Shown in pieces: positions 1 through 10,729 of a DNA stretch of 18,243 nucleotides. The notes below the pieces were generated by a model, which saw only the letters and a list, made by a program, of their open reading frames with translations, had not been told where the DNA came from and did no database searches. The stretch is taken from the NCBI GenBank assembly GCA_021838585.1, contig JAKCDE010000020.1:1-18243 (forward strand), read 5' to 3'. Each line of letters opens with the position of its first letter. Position 1 is the first letter of the stretch. Source of the DNA: Nitrospirota bacterium (GTDB taxonomy: Bacteria; Nitrospirota_A; Leptospirillia; Leptospirillales; Leptospirillaceae). A program made the position numbers and the translations under genes.

Positions 1-50
1 CCAAGTCCGTCACCGTCGAATAGAGATGCATCCTTGAGGAGTTTTTTGCC

Positions 51-1382
51 ATGACGAGAAAGTGGACCATTGAAACAGAAGAGATTCTTCCGGGAAAGGT
101 TGAGGCCGTCGTCCCCACCTTCTCTCCAGACGGAACCAAGATTGCCTGTGTTCGCCTCACCGACCCGGACACCATCCACGAAACCCGCGATCTGGGATGC
201 CTCACCGTCATCGATGCCACCACCGGAAAGGTTCTCCACGATGTGGGGGACAATCTCGTGGCGGTCAATTACCGGGAGCGGGGACGGGGAGCCAACGAGC
301 TCGTTCCTGTCTGGAGCCCGGATGGCCGCTACATTACCTTCCATCAGGACCGCAAGAAGTGGGAGCACTTCGGGGCCCAGTGGATGCTTGTCCGCCTGGA
401 CACCCAGACCGGGGAGATGGTGACCTTTCCCTTCGACCCCGATGCGGTCCGTCCCCAGTCCTTCCAGGTCTCTCCCTCCGGGCGACATCTCGCCATCCAT
501 ACCCGGCAGCGCTGGAAGCCCTATACCCGGAAAATCCTCTGGAAGACAACAAAGCACATCGTCATGGGGGACCAGCTGACCGTTTGCGGCCCTTTGGGGG
601 AGAACAAGATTGATGTGATCGACTGGCCCGCCTCCCGCCACCACCACGAGGAAAGTCTGGGCGATTTCCACTGGTTGCCGGACGGGGAACGGCTGGTCTA
701 TATCGTCCGCTTCAAGGAGGGGCGCTTCCGGGAAGAGTCCCTCCTCTATCTCTGGACCCCCGGAGAGGGCTCCCGGGAGATTTACCGCTCCTCCGAGCAT
801 ATTGACCACTTTTCGGTGACCCCGGACGGGGGAACTCTCTGGTTTCACACGAGGGATCGCCGCATTGAGAGCCCCGCCCGACGGAACACCATTGTGCGGC
901 TCGACCTCCGGACCGGAGAAGCCTTGCCTCTTCTGGTCCATCGGGAATTCTTCTATCCCATGGTCTCGCCCGCAGGAGGGGACATTCTGATGGAGATGCA
1001 GGCGGAGGCAGGCGGAAGAGGGCTGGCCCTGCTCCGGGAGGGAGCGGAGGAGCCGACCCCGGTCGTCAAGACCGGCTACAACCTCTACCCCCTGTGGAGC
1101 CCCCGCGGGAACGCCTTCCTCTATCTTCGGACGCGCCCTGACTCCAAGCCCTTCTGGACCTGGCCGACGGAACCTCTCCTCCAGAATGTCGAAGGCGGGA
1201 GTCCCAACAAGGTTCTTCCGGTGGATGCCACGGCCCGGCTCGTGAATTGCCGCCCCTCCTTTGCGCCGTCGGGGAGGGAGATCGTCTTTGTGGCAAGGGA
1301 CGAGGCGGAGGAGGCCAATGTCCGCTTTGCCGGACTCTGGCGTTCCCGCATTCTCGAAGGGGAAGGCGCAGGCGAGGAGTGA
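51..1382 (+). CDS. TolB/WD40-like beta-propeller protein, cytoplasmic
   Basis: 443 residues with no signal peptide or membrane segment, so probably cytoplasmic. The protein shows repeated propeller motifs of the PD40/TolB kind, each a Ser-Pro-Asp/Ser-Gly turn followed by a hydrophobic strand: about residues 22-36 (PTFSPDGTKI), 87-99, 138-150, 208-221, 254-266, 302-314, 347-360 and 402-414. This suggests a propeller of seven to eight blades. Such repeats usually form a protein-binding scaffold, and no catalytic domain is visible here, so the actual role is unknown. The ATG has a good ribosome binding site (GAGGAG at 36-41). Its TGA overlaps the GTG of the helicase gene downstream, so the two are probably translated together. 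The 50 bases upstream are too short to show a promoter and may hold the end of a preceding gene. The fold call is sure; the function is not. Confidence 0.85.
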   Translation: MTRKWTIETEEILPGKVEAVVPTFSPDGTKIACVRLTDPDTIHETRDLGCLTVIDATTGKVLHDVGDNLVAVNYRERGRGANELVPVWSPDGRYITFHQDRKKWEHFGAQWMLVRLDTQTGEMVTFPFDPDAVRPQSFQVSPSGRHLAIHTRQRWKPYTRKILWKTTKHIVMGDQLTVCGPLGENKIDVIDWPASRHHHEESLGDFHWLPDGERLVYIVRFKEGRFREESLLYLWTPGEGSREIYRSSEHIDHFSVTPDGGTLWFHTRDRRIESPARRNTIVRLDLRTGEALPLLVHREFFYPMVSPAGGDILMEMQAEAGGRGLALLREGAEEPTPVVKTGYNLYPLWSPRGNAFLYLRTRPDSKPFWTWPTEPLLQNVEGGSPNKVLPVDATARLVNCRPSFAPSGREIVFVARDEAEEANVRFAGLWRSRILEGEGAGEE

Positions 1383-3769
1383 GCCGCGTTGACTCCGGAA
1401 GCCCCTGCTCCTCTCCCGTGCCCCGGGTGGACCCCGGGCTCAATCCCGAACAGAGACTGGCCGTCATCCACGAGGAGGGGCCTCTCCTCGTCCTGGCCCC
1501 GGCCGGATCGGGAAAGACACGGGTCGTCATCGAACGGCTTCTCTTTCTGATCGAGCGCAGCGGCCGCGGCGGAGAGAGCTTTTTTGTCGCCACATTCACG
1601 CGCAAGGCCGCCCGGGAGCTGGTGGAGAGGATCTCCCATCGCCTTCCCGATGCCCGCCTTCCCTATGTGGGAACCTTCCATTCCCTCTCGGCCCGTCTTC
1701 TGCGGAGGCTGGCCGACCGGGCGGGGCTCCCGCCGGACTTTACCGTCTCCGACGCCGGTGACCAGAAGGCTCTGGTTCGGGAGATCATGCGTCGCCACAA
1801 GGTCTCGGAGGAGGATGTCCCTCCCCAGGAGATCCTTCGCCAGATCAGCCAGTGGAAAAATGCCCGCCAGACCCCCGGGCCCGAGCTCGCTCGCCGCCTC
1901 TTCGGTTCGAGGCGCTTCATGGCCACCTGCTACGAGGAGTACGAAGAGGGGCTCAGGAAAAACCGCTCTCTCGACTACGACGATCTTCTTTGCCGCCTCG
2001 TCGCCCTTCTCTCGACCCAGCCCGATGTGGCCACGGCCCTTCGTCAGGAGTTTCATCATATTCTGGTGGACGAGTATCAGGATACCAATCCTCTCCAGGA
2101 AGAGCTGATCCGTCTCCTCTCCCGGGACCGGCGAAATGTGACGGTGGTGGGAGACGACGACCAGAGCATCTACCGGTTCCGGGGGGCCGAGGTAGCCCAT
2201 ATCCAGCGATTTTCCGACCACTATCCGGGGGCCGGGAGGGTGCTCCTGTCCCGAAACTACCGCTCCACATCGGCGATCGTGGACTCGGCCGCCTCCGTCA
2301 TCCGCAAAAATGATGGCCGCTATATGAAGACCGTCACGGCGGTGCGAGGGGGCGGAAGCCCCGTTATCCTGTCGGAGTTCCCCGACGAGGAGGCCGAGGC
2401 GCGGGGAGTGGCGGGCCTCCTTCGGGAGTGGATTGCCGGAGGAGGCCGTCCCTCCCGGGCCGCCGTTCTCTTCCGGACAAATGCCCAGTCGCTTCCTCTG
2501 GAAAAGGCCATGGCGGCGTCGGGGGTCCCCTTCTTCAGGCCCGGAGGGGGAGGTCTCCTCGAAAGCCGGGAGGTTAGGGATCTCGTGGCCTACCTGAGGC
2601 TTTTGGTGAATCCCTTCGACCGGTTGAGCCTGGCCCGGATTTTCAACGTGCCTCCCCGGGGACAGGGGGATGAGGCGGTGGAGGAGCTCTCGGTCCTCTC
2701 CGAGGCCCATCCGGAGCTTCCGGTGGTGGAGCTTCTCGAACGGCTGGCCGAACGGGGAGGGCGGAGAGAGCCCCTCGGAAAGCTCGCGGCCCTTCTCCGG
2801 GAAGGAGGAGAGGCGGTGGCCCGGGGAGGCTTTCCTCTGTCTCTTCTCGATCATGTGGTGGCCGCCACGGGCTATCGGGAATGGTTGGCCCGGGAAAAGG
2901 ATGAAGAGACACGTCGTCGAAGGCTCGAAACATTGGAGGATTTCCGGGGGCTGGCCGGGGAATTTGTCCGGGAGGGGGACCGGGAGTCCTCGGGACCGCT
3001 GGCCTCCTTTCTCGAAGACCTGACGCTCTCCCGCGAGGGCCCGGATGCGGAAGGACGCGAAAGAGTGGGGCTCATGACGATCCATCAGTCCAAGGGACTC
3101 GAGTTCGACTGCGTCGTGGTGGCAGGTCTTGAGGATCAGCTGCTTCCCTTCCGCTCCTTTGCGGGGGGCCGGTCGTCCACCGATATCGAGGAGGAGCGGC
3201 GGCTCTTTTATGTGGCCATGACCCGGGCCCGGGAGAGGCTGCACCTCACCTGGGCCCGGACCCGCAGGATTTATGGAAAGACCCAGTCCTTCGGCCCGTC
3301 GCCCTTTCTTCGGGACATCCCCGGAGAGCTCTCCGCAGGAGACCGTCCGGAGTTTGTCCGGGCGCCTTCTGCCCCGTCATCCGCCGGCCGGCCTTCCGGT
3401 CAATTCCGGGAAGGAGGAAGCGGTTTTTCTCCCTCCTTCGGACGCCCCTTCCGTCGGGAGCGGTCCGCGTCCCCAGCTGTCGAAGGTCCCGCCTCCCGGG
3501 GAGCCTCTGGGTTGGAAAGACGTCCGGGAGAGTCCTCTCCGGCAGAGGGGACGGCCCCGATTTCCGGAGGAATCCGAAAGGAATGGATCGGAAAAAAGGT
3601 GCGCCATCCCCGCTTCGGAGAGGGCGTGGTCCTTGATGCCCGCAGGCCCGACCCCGATCTCGAGCTGGTGGTGCGCTTCTCCGAGGGTCCCCCCCGCACC
3701 CTTTTGGCTCGTCTGGCCAACCTGACGCCGGCCGACGGCGAAGGCCGTGCTCCGAACGGAGAGGGGTGA
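1379..3769 (+). CDS. pcrA: PcrA/UvrD-type superfamily 1 DNA helicase
   Basis: ATP-dependent 3'-5' DNA helicase of the UvrD/Rep/PcrA group, which acts in nucleotide excision repair, mismatch repair and rescue of blocked replication forks. Counting from the GTG at 1379 (796 residues), the SF1A motifs appear in order: Q-motif Gln25, Walker A APAGSGKT 40-47, motif Ia TFT 72-74, motif II DEYQDT 231-236, motif III GDDDQSIYRFRG 258-269, motif IV NYRST 293-297, motif V TIHQSKGLEFD 567-577 and motif VI YVAMTRAR 611-618. A Ser/Pro/Gly/Arg-rich linker (about 650-730) leads to the Tudor-like C-terminal domain (VRHPRFGEGVVL, 741-752) that PcrA uses to bind RNA polymerase. The open frame runs further upstream, but the GTG overlapping the previous TGA puts the Q-motif at a normal distance. 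The GTG at 1418 is an alternative start. PcrA versus UvrD naming is a matter of convention. Confidence 0.93.
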   Translation: MSRVDSGSPCSSPVPRVDPGLNPEQRLAVIHEEGPLLVLAPAGSGKTRVVIERLLFLIERSGRGGESFFVATFTRKAARELVERISHRLPDARLPYVGTFHSLSARLLRRLADRAGLPPDFTVSDAGDQKALVREIMRRHKVSEEDVPPQEILRQISQWKNARQTPGPELARRLFGSRRFMATCYEEYEEGLRKNRSLDYDDLLCRLVALLSTQPDVATALRQEFHHILVDEYQDTNPLQEELIRLLSRDRRNVTVVGDDDQSIYRFRGAEVAHIQRFSDHYPGAGRVLLSRNYRSTSAIVDSAASVIRKNDGRYMKTVTAVRGGGSPVILSEFPDEEAEARGVAGLLREWIAGGGRPSRAAVLFRTNAQSLPLEKAMAASGVPFFRPGGGGLLESREVRDLVAYLRLLVNPFDRLSLARIFNVPPRGQGDEAVEELSVLSEAHPELPVVELLERLAERGGRREPLGKLAALLREGGEAVARGGFPLSLLDHVVAATGYREWLAREKDEETRRRRLETLEDFRGLAGEFVREGDRESSGPLASFLEDLTLSREGPDAEGRERVGLMTIHQSKGLEFDCVVVAGLEDQLLPFRSFAGGRSSTDIEEERRLFYVAMTRARERLHLTWARTRRIYGKTQSFGPSPFLRDIPGELSAGDRPEFVRAPSAPSSAGRPSGQFREGGSGFSPSFGRPFRRERSASPAVEGPASRGASGLERRPGESSPAEGTAPISGGIRKEWIGKKVRHPRFGEGVVLDARRPDPDLELVVRFSEGPPRTLLARLANLTPADGEGRAPNGEG

Positions 3770-3820
3770 GCGAAGGCTCGCCCGCCCAAGGAAGTGTTTC
3801 TGAGGACGTCACGGTTGGGA

Positions 3821-3826
3821 TATAAT
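3821..3826 (+). promoter_or_regulatory. -10 hexamer upstream of the gatC cluster
   Basis: A perfect TATAAT lies 73 bases before the gatC start, in the only non-coding gap (3770-3898) between the helicase gene and gatC. The -35 is poor (TTCTGA at 3798-3803, 17-base spacer), so an activator or a weak basal promoter is possible. No terminator is seen after the helicase gene, only a short GAGC-GAAG-GCTC hairpin at 3768-3779 without a T run, so read-through is also possible. Confidence 0.5.
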
Positions 3827-3898
3827 CAATAGGATATCGCCCTGCTGGGGAAGAATGTGGCAGAGAGAAAAAACGATTTTCCGGGAAGGAATCCGAAC

Positions 3899-4192
3899 GT
3901 GAATCTTGAAAAAAAGGATGTGCTTCATGTGGCGCGTCTGGCGGGCCTTGCCTTGACGAACGAGGAAGCGGAACGCATGACGGGGGAGATCGCTTCCATT
4001 TTGGGCTACGTGGAAGCCTTGGGAACAGTGGCTGTGGCCGAAGCGGTCGCGGGTTCCCCCGATAACGGCGGACGACCTCCGGCAAGGGATCTTCCGGACC
4101 CCTTTTCCCGTGTCGGGGAGGCTCTGGCCCTGGCTCCCGATTCCGGAGGAGGCTTCTTCCGGGTTCCCCGCATTCTCGAGGAGGGTCGGTAG
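3899..4192 (+). CDS. gatC: Asp/Glu-tRNA amidotransferase subunit C
   Basis: 97-residue GatC, the small subunit that wraps round GatA and holds GatA and GatB together in the GatCAB complex, which converts mischarged Glu-tRNA(Gln) or Asp-tRNA(Asn) to the correct amide form. The family signature is at the N-terminus (LEKKDVLHVARLAGLAL) with the usual EEE/R-rich helix after it. The C-terminal part carries the expected RDLPDPF-like segment (DLPDPF) seen as LR.D.. in homologues. I chose the GTG at 3899 because it gives the normal family length and has GGAAGGA at 3884-3890. An in-frame GTG at 3857 would add 14 unusual residues. panD follows after a 4-base gap. Confidence 0.93.
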   Translation: MNLEKKDVLHVARLAGLALTNEEAERMTGEIASILGYVEALGTVAVAEAVAGSPDNGGRPPARDLPDPFSRVGEALALAPDSGGGFFRVPRILEEGR

Positions 4193-4196
4193 CGCC

Positions 4197-4697
4197 ATGT
4201 TGAGATCCTTCTTGCGTTCCAAAATCCACCGTGCCACGGTGACCCAGTCCGAACTCGAATATGAGGGGAGTCTGACCCTGGACACCGACCTGATGGCCGC
4301 CGCGGGGATCCTTCCCTATGAAGAGGTTGTCATCAGCAACCTCAACAATGGCGAGCGCTTCTCCACCTATGTCATCGAAGGGGAAAAAGGCTCCGGGACC
4401 GTCTGCCTCAATGGTCCCACTGCCCGGAAGGGAGCGGTGGGAGACCGGATCATTATCTTTTCCTACGGTCTTCTCACCCCGGAAGAGGTCCCGGACCATC
4501 GTCCGGTGATTGTCATGGTGGACCCCAAAAATGCGGTGAGGGAGAGGCGCACGGCGGAAACGAAGGCCCTGAAGAAGGCCCCGGTCGCCAAAGGGAAGGG
4601 CGTTCCGGAAAGGGGGAGGGCCGCCTCTTCCCCCGTTTCCAAGGCTCCCGCCGGAAAGACCCGGCCCCTCTCCCCGAGCCGGAAGGGGGGACGATGA
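4197..4697 (+). CDS. panD: Aspartate 1-decarboxylase (pyruvoyl enzyme) with C-terminal extension
   Basis: Makes beta-alanine from L-aspartate for pantothenate and coenzyme A. The proenzyme cuts itself between Gly24 and Ser25, and Ser25 becomes the pyruvoyl group. Both residues are present (YEGS, 22-25), as are Lys9, His11, Tyr22, Arg54 and Tyr58 at the E. coli numbering, plus the NG pair at 72-73. At 166 residues it is about 40 longer than the usual 126. The extra tail (from about 125) is rich in Lys, Arg, Pro and Ser and looks disordered. The ATG has GAGGAGG at 4178-4184. The TGA overlaps the gatA ATG (ATGA), so translation is probably coupled. Its place between gatC and gatA is unusual, since the pathway partners panB and panC are not in the window. 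Confidence 0.95.
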   Translation: MLRSFLRSKIHRATVTQSELEYEGSLTLDTDLMAAAGILPYEEVVISNLNNGERFSTYVIEGEKGSGTVCLNGPTARKGAVGDRIIIFSYGLLTPEEVPDHRPVIVMVDPKNAVRERRTAETKALKKAPVAKGKGVPERGRAASSPVSKAPAGKTRPLSPSRKGGR

Positions 4698-6199
4698 AGA
4701 ATCCCTTTTTCGTCTCCTTGGCAGACTTTGCCCGCGGCCGAGACGAAGGCCGATTCACTCTCGAGGAGGTAACGGCGTACTTTCTGGACCGGACCCGGTC
4801 GCTTTCCGACGAGATTCATGCCTGTCTCTCCGTCAACGACAATGCCATCAACCGTGCCCGCCAGCTCGACAACCGCCTCCGGCGGGAAAAGCCCCCCTCC
4901 CCCCTGACCGGCTATCCTCTTATGGTCAAGGACAATCTCGAGGTCCGGGATCAGCCCACCACCTGCGCCTCCCGGATTCTGGAGGGATACCGGTCCCTGA
5001 GGACGGCAACGGCCGTCTCCCGTCTCCTCTCTCTGGGGGCGATCATTGTGGGGAAGACCAACCTCGATGAGTTTGCCATGGGCTCCTCCACCGAGAATTC
5101 GGCCTTCGGCCCCACCCGGAATCCCTGGGATCCCTCCCGGGTTCCCGGAGGCTCATCCGGGGGGTCGGCAGCTGCGGTGGCGGCGGGCCTGGTTCCCCTG
5201 TCTCTGGGCTCCGACACCGGGGGATCCATCCGTCAGCCGGCGGCCTTCTGCGGGGTCATCGGGGTGAAGCCCACCTATGGGCGGGTTTCCCGGTCGGGAC
5301 TGGTGGCCTTTGCCTCCTCGCTCGACCAGATCGGTCCTTTTGCCGTGGAGGCCGAGGATGCCCTCGAGGCGTTGGTGGCCATGGCTGGTGCCGATCCTCT
5401 CGACATGACGACCGAGGGGCGCGATCCCGAGGAGATGCGCCGGGACTTCCATCAAGCCTCCCTCTCCGGCCTGCGGCTGGGAGTTCCCGTCGCTCTCTTT
5501 GGAGAGGGGTTGGACAGCTCGATTCGGGAGAGGCTGGCGGATGTGCGGAAGGGTCTCTCCTCCGACGGTGTCCGGGAGGAGGAGATCGAGCTGGCTCACG
5601 CCGCCATGGGGATCAATGTGTACTATGTGCTGGCGACGTCGGAGGCGGCGTCGAATCTGTGCCGCTTCGATGGCGTCCGCTACGGCTTCCGGGCGCCAGG
5701 CTCCGGGACTCTCCGAGAGATGTACGAAGAGACCCGGGACAAGGGGTTTGGCCTCGAGGTCAAGCGCAGGATCCTTCTGGGGACCTTCGCCCTCTCGGCT
5801 GGCTACCAGGAGGCCTTCTACCGGAAGGCCCGCAAGGTTCAGGCCCTGATCCGCCAGGAGTTCCTCGATGCCTTTTCCCGGTGCGATATCATCATGACCC
5901 CCACCTCTCCCACGCCGGCCTTTTCTTTTGGAGAAAAGACCGGAGATCCACTTTCCATGTATCTCTCGGACATCTACACCATCACGGCCAATCTGGCGGG
6001 GCTTCCGGCATTGTCGGTTCCGGCGGGAGTGGACGCCGATGGATTGCCTGTGGGAGTGCATCTGATCGGTCCCCCCTGGTCGGAAGGGCGGCTTCTGGCC
6101 GTGGCCCGGGAGATATCCCGAAGATGGCCGATGCCGCTTCCTCGGGTTCATGCGACGCACGGAACGGCTCCCGGCCGGAAGGGAGGAGGAGAAAAATGA
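4694..6199 (+). CDS. gatA: Asp/Glu-tRNA amidotransferase subunit A (amidase)
   Basis: The 501-residue glutaminase/amidase subunit of GatCAB. It frees ammonia from glutamine (or asparagine) and passes it to GatB through an internal channel. The amidase-signature triad is complete: Lys79 (in MVKDN), the cis-Ser154 (PGGSSGGS) and nucleophile Ser178 ([16 protein letters not shown]), the same numbers as in the Staphylococcus aureus enzyme. Family blocks such as [19 protein letters not shown] (121-139) and the C-terminal [13 protein letters not shown] are intact. It starts at an ATG overlapping the panD stop and ends in an ATGA overlap with gatB, which supports a single mRNA and balanced subunit synthesis. 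Confidence 0.98.
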   Translation: MKNPFFVSLADFARGRDEGRFTLEEVTAYFLDRTRSLSDEIHACLSVNDNAINRARQLDNRLRREKPPSPLTGYPLMVKDNLEVRDQPTTCASRILEGYRSLRTATAVSRLLSLGAIIVGKTNLDEFAMGSSTENSAFGPTRNPWDPSRVPGGSSGGSAAAVAAGLVPLSLGSDTGGSIRQPAAFCGVIGVKPTYGRVSRSGLVAFASSLDQIGPFAVEAEDALEALVAMAGADPLDMTTEGRDPEEMRRDFHQASLSGLRLGVPVALFGEGLDSSIRERLADVRKGLSSDGVREEEIELAHAAMGINVYYVLATSEAASNLCRFDGVRYGFRAPGSGTLREMYEETRDKGFGLEVKRRILLGTFALSAGYQEAFYRKARKVQALIRQEFLDAFSRCDIIMTPTSPTPAFSFGEKTGDPLSMYLSDIYTITANLAGLPALSVPAGVDADGLPVGVHLIGPPWSEGRLLAVAREISRRWPMPLPRVHATHGTAPGRKGGGEK

Positions 6200-7683
6200 G
6201 CGAGGGAACCCCTCTTTTTCGCGGGTATGAAATTGTCGTGGGCCTTGAGGTCCATACCCAGCTTCTGACGAAATCCAAGATGTTCTGCCGCTGTGAGAAC
6301 CGTTTCGGGGCTCCGCCCAATACCCTCGTCTGCCCGGTGTGCCTGGCCCATCCGGGATCCCTTCCCGTCCTCAATGCCCAGGCGGTTCGCCTGGGGATCC
6401 GGGCCGGGCTGGCGGCGGGATGTACCGTCAATCCCGTCAGCGTCTTTGAGCGGAAGCACTATTTTTACCCCGATCTTCCCAAGGGGTACCAAATCTCCCA
6501 GTATGCCCATCCTCTTCTTTCGGGAGGATCCCTACGGGTACGGACCGGGGCCGGAGAGCGTTTCATCCGGATCCATCGGATGCATCTCGAGGAAGATGCC
6601 GGTAAAAACCTGCATGCCGGCATTCCCGACAAGAGCCATGTGGATCTGAACCGGGCAGGAGTTCCCCTTCTGGAGATTGTCTCCGAGCCCGACATTCGGA
6701 GTCCCGACGAGGCGGTGGACTATCTCAAGAGGCTGCGTCAGCTTTTGCGCGCCACCCGGGTCTCCGACGGCAACATGGAAGAAGGCTCCTTCCGTTGCGA
6801 CATCAACCTTTCGGTGCGGCGTCCCGGGGCCTCGTACGGGACCCGGGTCGAGATCAAGAACGTGAATTCCTTCCGGTTTGTCCATAAGGCGATGCTCTAT
6901 GAGATCGACCGACAGATCGATGCCATCGAGGCCGGTGAGCCCATCCGGCAGGAGACGCGTCTTTTCGATCCCGCGTCGGGAGCCACGAAGTCCATGAGGA
7001 GCAAAGAGGAGGCTCTCGATTACCGCTATTTTCCGGATCCGGACCTTCCTCCATTGAGAATGGAGATGGCCATGGTGGAGGAGGAGCGCCTTGCCATGCC
7101 GGAGCTTCCCGAGAGACGGGTGGCCCGGTTCGTGGAGACGATGGGGCTCTCGCTCGCCGATGCCGAAACGATCGTGGGAGAAGAGGCGCTTGCCGCTTAC
7201 TTCGAGGAGGGGGTCTCCCTCCTTCACGCCTCCCCCGCCACCAAAGGGGAGAAGGGGCGGGACCGCTGGATCTCCTTTGTCCTCTCCGAAGTCCTTCGGG
7301 AGTTTAACCTCCGGGGGGAGGAGGTTCTGGAAGGGGCGACGGCCCCCGCTGCCACCGTCCCCCTCATCGCGAAAGTCTGCAGTGGCGACCTCTCCTTTTC
7401 CCAGGCCAAGGAGGTCTACCACACGGCGGTGGAGGAGAAGGTGGAACCCCTCGAGATTGTCTCCCGGCAAAATCTTGTCCAGATCTCCGGGGAGGGGGAG
7501 CTTGTGGCCCTTGTCGAGGCCGTCCTGGCTGAAAATCCCGTCGAGGTCGAGTCATACAGGAAGGGAAAGGATCGGCTCTTTGCCTTCTTTGTGGGAGGAG
7601 TGATGAAGAAGTCCCGGGGGAAGGCCAATCCGGAAAAGGTGGGAGAAATCCTTCGCTCCAAGCTGGGGAGTCCCTCGCCATGA
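6196..7683 (+). CDS. gatB: Asp/Glu-tRNA amidotransferase subunit B
   Basis: The 495-residue GatB subunit, which binds the mischarged tRNA, activates the side-chain carboxylate with ATP and performs the amide transfer. The N-terminal [14 protein letters not shown] block is followed by a Cys4 zinc site (C31, C33, C46, C49). The cradle blocks HLEEDAGKN and [17 protein letters not shown] are present. The C-terminal helical and YqeY-like tail domain ends in the typical [16 protein letters not shown] motif. The ATG at 6196 overlaps the gatA TGA and has a strong GGAGGAGGA at 6182-6190. An in-frame opening continues far upstream inside gatA but is not coding. The stop overlaps the ATG of the next gene, continuing the cluster. 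Confidence 0.98.
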   Translation: MSEGTPLFRGYEIVVGLEVHTQLLTKSKMFCRCENRFGAPPNTLVCPVCLAHPGSLPVLNAQAVRLGIRAGLAAGCTVNPVSVFERKHYFYPDLPKGYQISQYAHPLLSGGSLRVRTGAGERFIRIHRMHLEEDAGKNLHAGIPDKSHVDLNRAGVPLLEIVSEPDIRSPDEAVDYLKRLRQLLRATRVSDGNMEEGSFRCDINLSVRRPGASYGTRVEIKNVNSFRFVHKAMLYEIDRQIDAIEAGEPIRQETRLFDPASGATKSMRSKEEALDYRYFPDPDLPPLRMEMAMVEEERLAMPELPERRVARFVETMGLSLADAETIVGEEALAAYFEEGVSLLHASPATKGEKGRDRWISFVLSEVLREFNLRGEEVLEGATAPAATVPLIAKVCSGDLSFSQAKEVYHTAVEEKVEPLEIVSRQNLVQISGEGELVALVEAVLAENPVEVESYRKGKDRLFAFFVGGVMKKSRGKANPEKVGEILRSKLGSPSP

Positions 7684-8366
7684 GAATCGGTTTTCGTTGC
7701 AGGTCCTGCGTTTTCCTGTGCCTCCTTGTCTCCCTGATCCTTCTGCCGGGACTTCGACAGGCCCGGGCGGCCGGGACGAATTCCGGTCCGCTGACCTATC
7801 TTCCCCTGGCTCCCATGGAAAAGACCTTCGATGGTTTGGGGGGACGGATCCACGTCACCGAGGTCCTGCGCCCGTTGCCGGGGAAGGGGCCCTCTCAAAA
7901 GGTCGAGGTGACCCGGAAGATCGCCTATCTGAATTTTCCGACCCGCACCATTGTCTCGGTCTACGAATACAATCCGGCCACGGGAGAGTACACCAAGAAC
8001 ACCAGCACCTCGGCCTTTTCCCACAGCGTCTTTGCCTATCATCCCCCCCTCGTCCGCGTCCGTCTTCCCTTCCGCAAGGGGGATGCCTGGTCGGGAGAGG
8101 ACGGGGAGAACCGGATCCACGACCGGGTCTGGGGAAAGGTTCGCGTGACCCTGCCGGCGGGTACCTTCGTCTGCTGGGTCGTTCGCCGGCGACTTTCCTA
8201 CAACCTCATCAGCCGACGCTCGACCCAGATCCTTTACGAGTACTATGCCCGGGGTGTCGGATTTGTGGGAGAGGGAGGGTGGTCGGCCACCGGAAAATGG
8301 CACTGGTCAAGACGGCTCCTTTCGGTCAAAATGGGAGAGTCTGCGGGAGGCGCCGCTTCCCGGTAG
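7680..8366 (+). CDS. Exported protein of unknown function
   Basis: 228 residues with a clear Sec signal peptide: basic start, hydrophobic core at about 10-22, and an ARA-A cleavage site near residue 30. The mature part is a beta-rich domain. The segment [14 protein letters not shown] followed by a [15 protein letters not shown] stretch recalls exported proteins of the DUF3108 type, where a Pro-Ala-Gly-Thr-Phe turn and a Tyr-x-Pro/Arg-Gly-Val-Gly turn recur. I treat this as a resemblance only. It starts in an ATGA overlap with gatB, so it is co-translated with the amidotransferase cluster despite having no obvious link to it. No lipobox and no heme or metal motif is present. Confidence 0.75.
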   Translation: MRIGFRCRSCVFLCLLVSLILLPGLRQARAAGTNSGPLTYLPLAPMEKTFDGLGGRIHVTEVLRPLPGKGPSQKVEVTRKIAYLNFPTRTIVSVYEYNPATGEYTKNTSTSAFSHSVFAYHPPLVRVRLPFRKGDAWSGEDGENRIHDRVWGKVRVTLPAGTFVCWVVRRRLSYNLISRRSTQILYEYYARGVGFVGEGGWSATGKWHWSRRLLSVKMGESAGGAASR

Positions 8367-8440
8367 GTCTCCCCTCGGACCATCGGGGAGGTCGGGGATG
8401 CCCCTGACGGGAGATCTTCGCAGCCGATCGGGGAGGGACC

Positions 8441-10218
<1,778 letters not shown>

Positions 10219-10223
10219 CCGAC

Positions 10224-10577
10224 ATGGGGCATCCCCACGGTAAGGTCCCGTCGACGAAAAAAAAGGACCCTGCGGAAGGAACGGGACAGCTGGTTTTCTA
10301 CTGGATGGCCGGAACGGGACTCTGGCTGTGGGCCCTCTTTGCCGTCGCCTCTTCCTCGACCGGGATCGGACCGCTTCTCTCCTCCGTCATGGCAGAGAAA
10401 GAGGCAAAGAAAACCCTCGTTCGCATTCAGGAGCGCGTGGACGATCTCAACCATCGCGTGGCGGCACTGCGAACGGATCCCTTCGAAATGGAAAGGCAGG
10501 CCCGGGAGAGGGAACATCGTCTGCGGCCGGGGGAGATCCTGGTTCTTCCGCGGACCGATGAGGAACAAAATCGTTGA
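10224..10577 (+). CDS. FtsB/DivIC-like septum formation initiator
   Basis: 117 residues with the FtsB/DivIC layout: a short cytoplasmic N-terminus, one membrane helix (about 22-43), a charged coiled coil (about 55-84) and the conserved C-terminal segment RTDPFEMERQARE...LRPGEILV (83-106). These proteins join FtsL and FtsQ in the divisome. An eno-ftsB order is common in many bacteria, and here the ATG is 5 bases after the eno stop, with a GAGG at about 10210-10213. The family call rests on architecture plus the C-terminal motif. FtsB and DivIC cannot be told apart from sequence alone. Confidence 0.85.
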   Translation: MGHPHGKVPSTKKKDPAEGTGQLVFYWMAGTGLWLWALFAVASSSTGIGPLLSSVMAEKEAKKTLVRIQERVDDLNHRVAALRTDPFEMERQAREREHRLRPGEILVLPRTDEEQNR

Positions 10578-10729
10578 TTTTTAAGTCCTGGTTGCGTTAG
10601 TATCTTTCTTTGTTCCGAAATGAGTTCCCCTAGAAATGGCTGATTTCTTGGCCCTCAGTCAAACATTTGATGGTGATCCCGGACGGTCCCCGAGCGGATC
10701 CGGTGAGATCCGGTGGAGAGACAGAGCGT
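10574..10729 (+). promoter_or_regulatory. Leader region of the bS22-like gene with tandem 10-base repeat
   Basis: This 152-base gap follows the FtsB-like gene. A possible promoter is TTGATT (10574-10579) and TAGTAT (10598-10603) with an 18-base spacer, which is weak. Close to the gene, a 10-base unit occurs twice in tandem: GATCCGGTGA at 10697-10706 and GATCCGGTGG at 10707-10716. The second copy runs into the GGAGAG ribosome binding site (10714-10719). No terminator was found. Confidence 0.4.

Noticed and set aside
1121..3244. Long minus-strand open frame (707 codons) opposite the helicase gene
   Set aside because: It is a GC-rich shadow of the helicase gene with Pro/Gly/Arg-rich low-complexity content and no recognisable domain.
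3857..3898. Longer gatC start at GTG 3857
   Set aside because: It adds 14 residues not seen in GatC, while the GTG at 3899 gives the normal N-terminus with a better-placed ribosome binding site.
3246..4499. Minus-strand open frame of 417 codons across helicase end, gatC and panD
   Set aside because: It runs antisense to three well-supported genes and has no family features.
5659..6195. Upstream extension of the gatB frame inside gatA
   Set aside because: The GatB family starts at the MSEG...[11 protein letters not shown] block; the ATG at 6196 overlaps the gatA stop and has a strong ribosome binding site.
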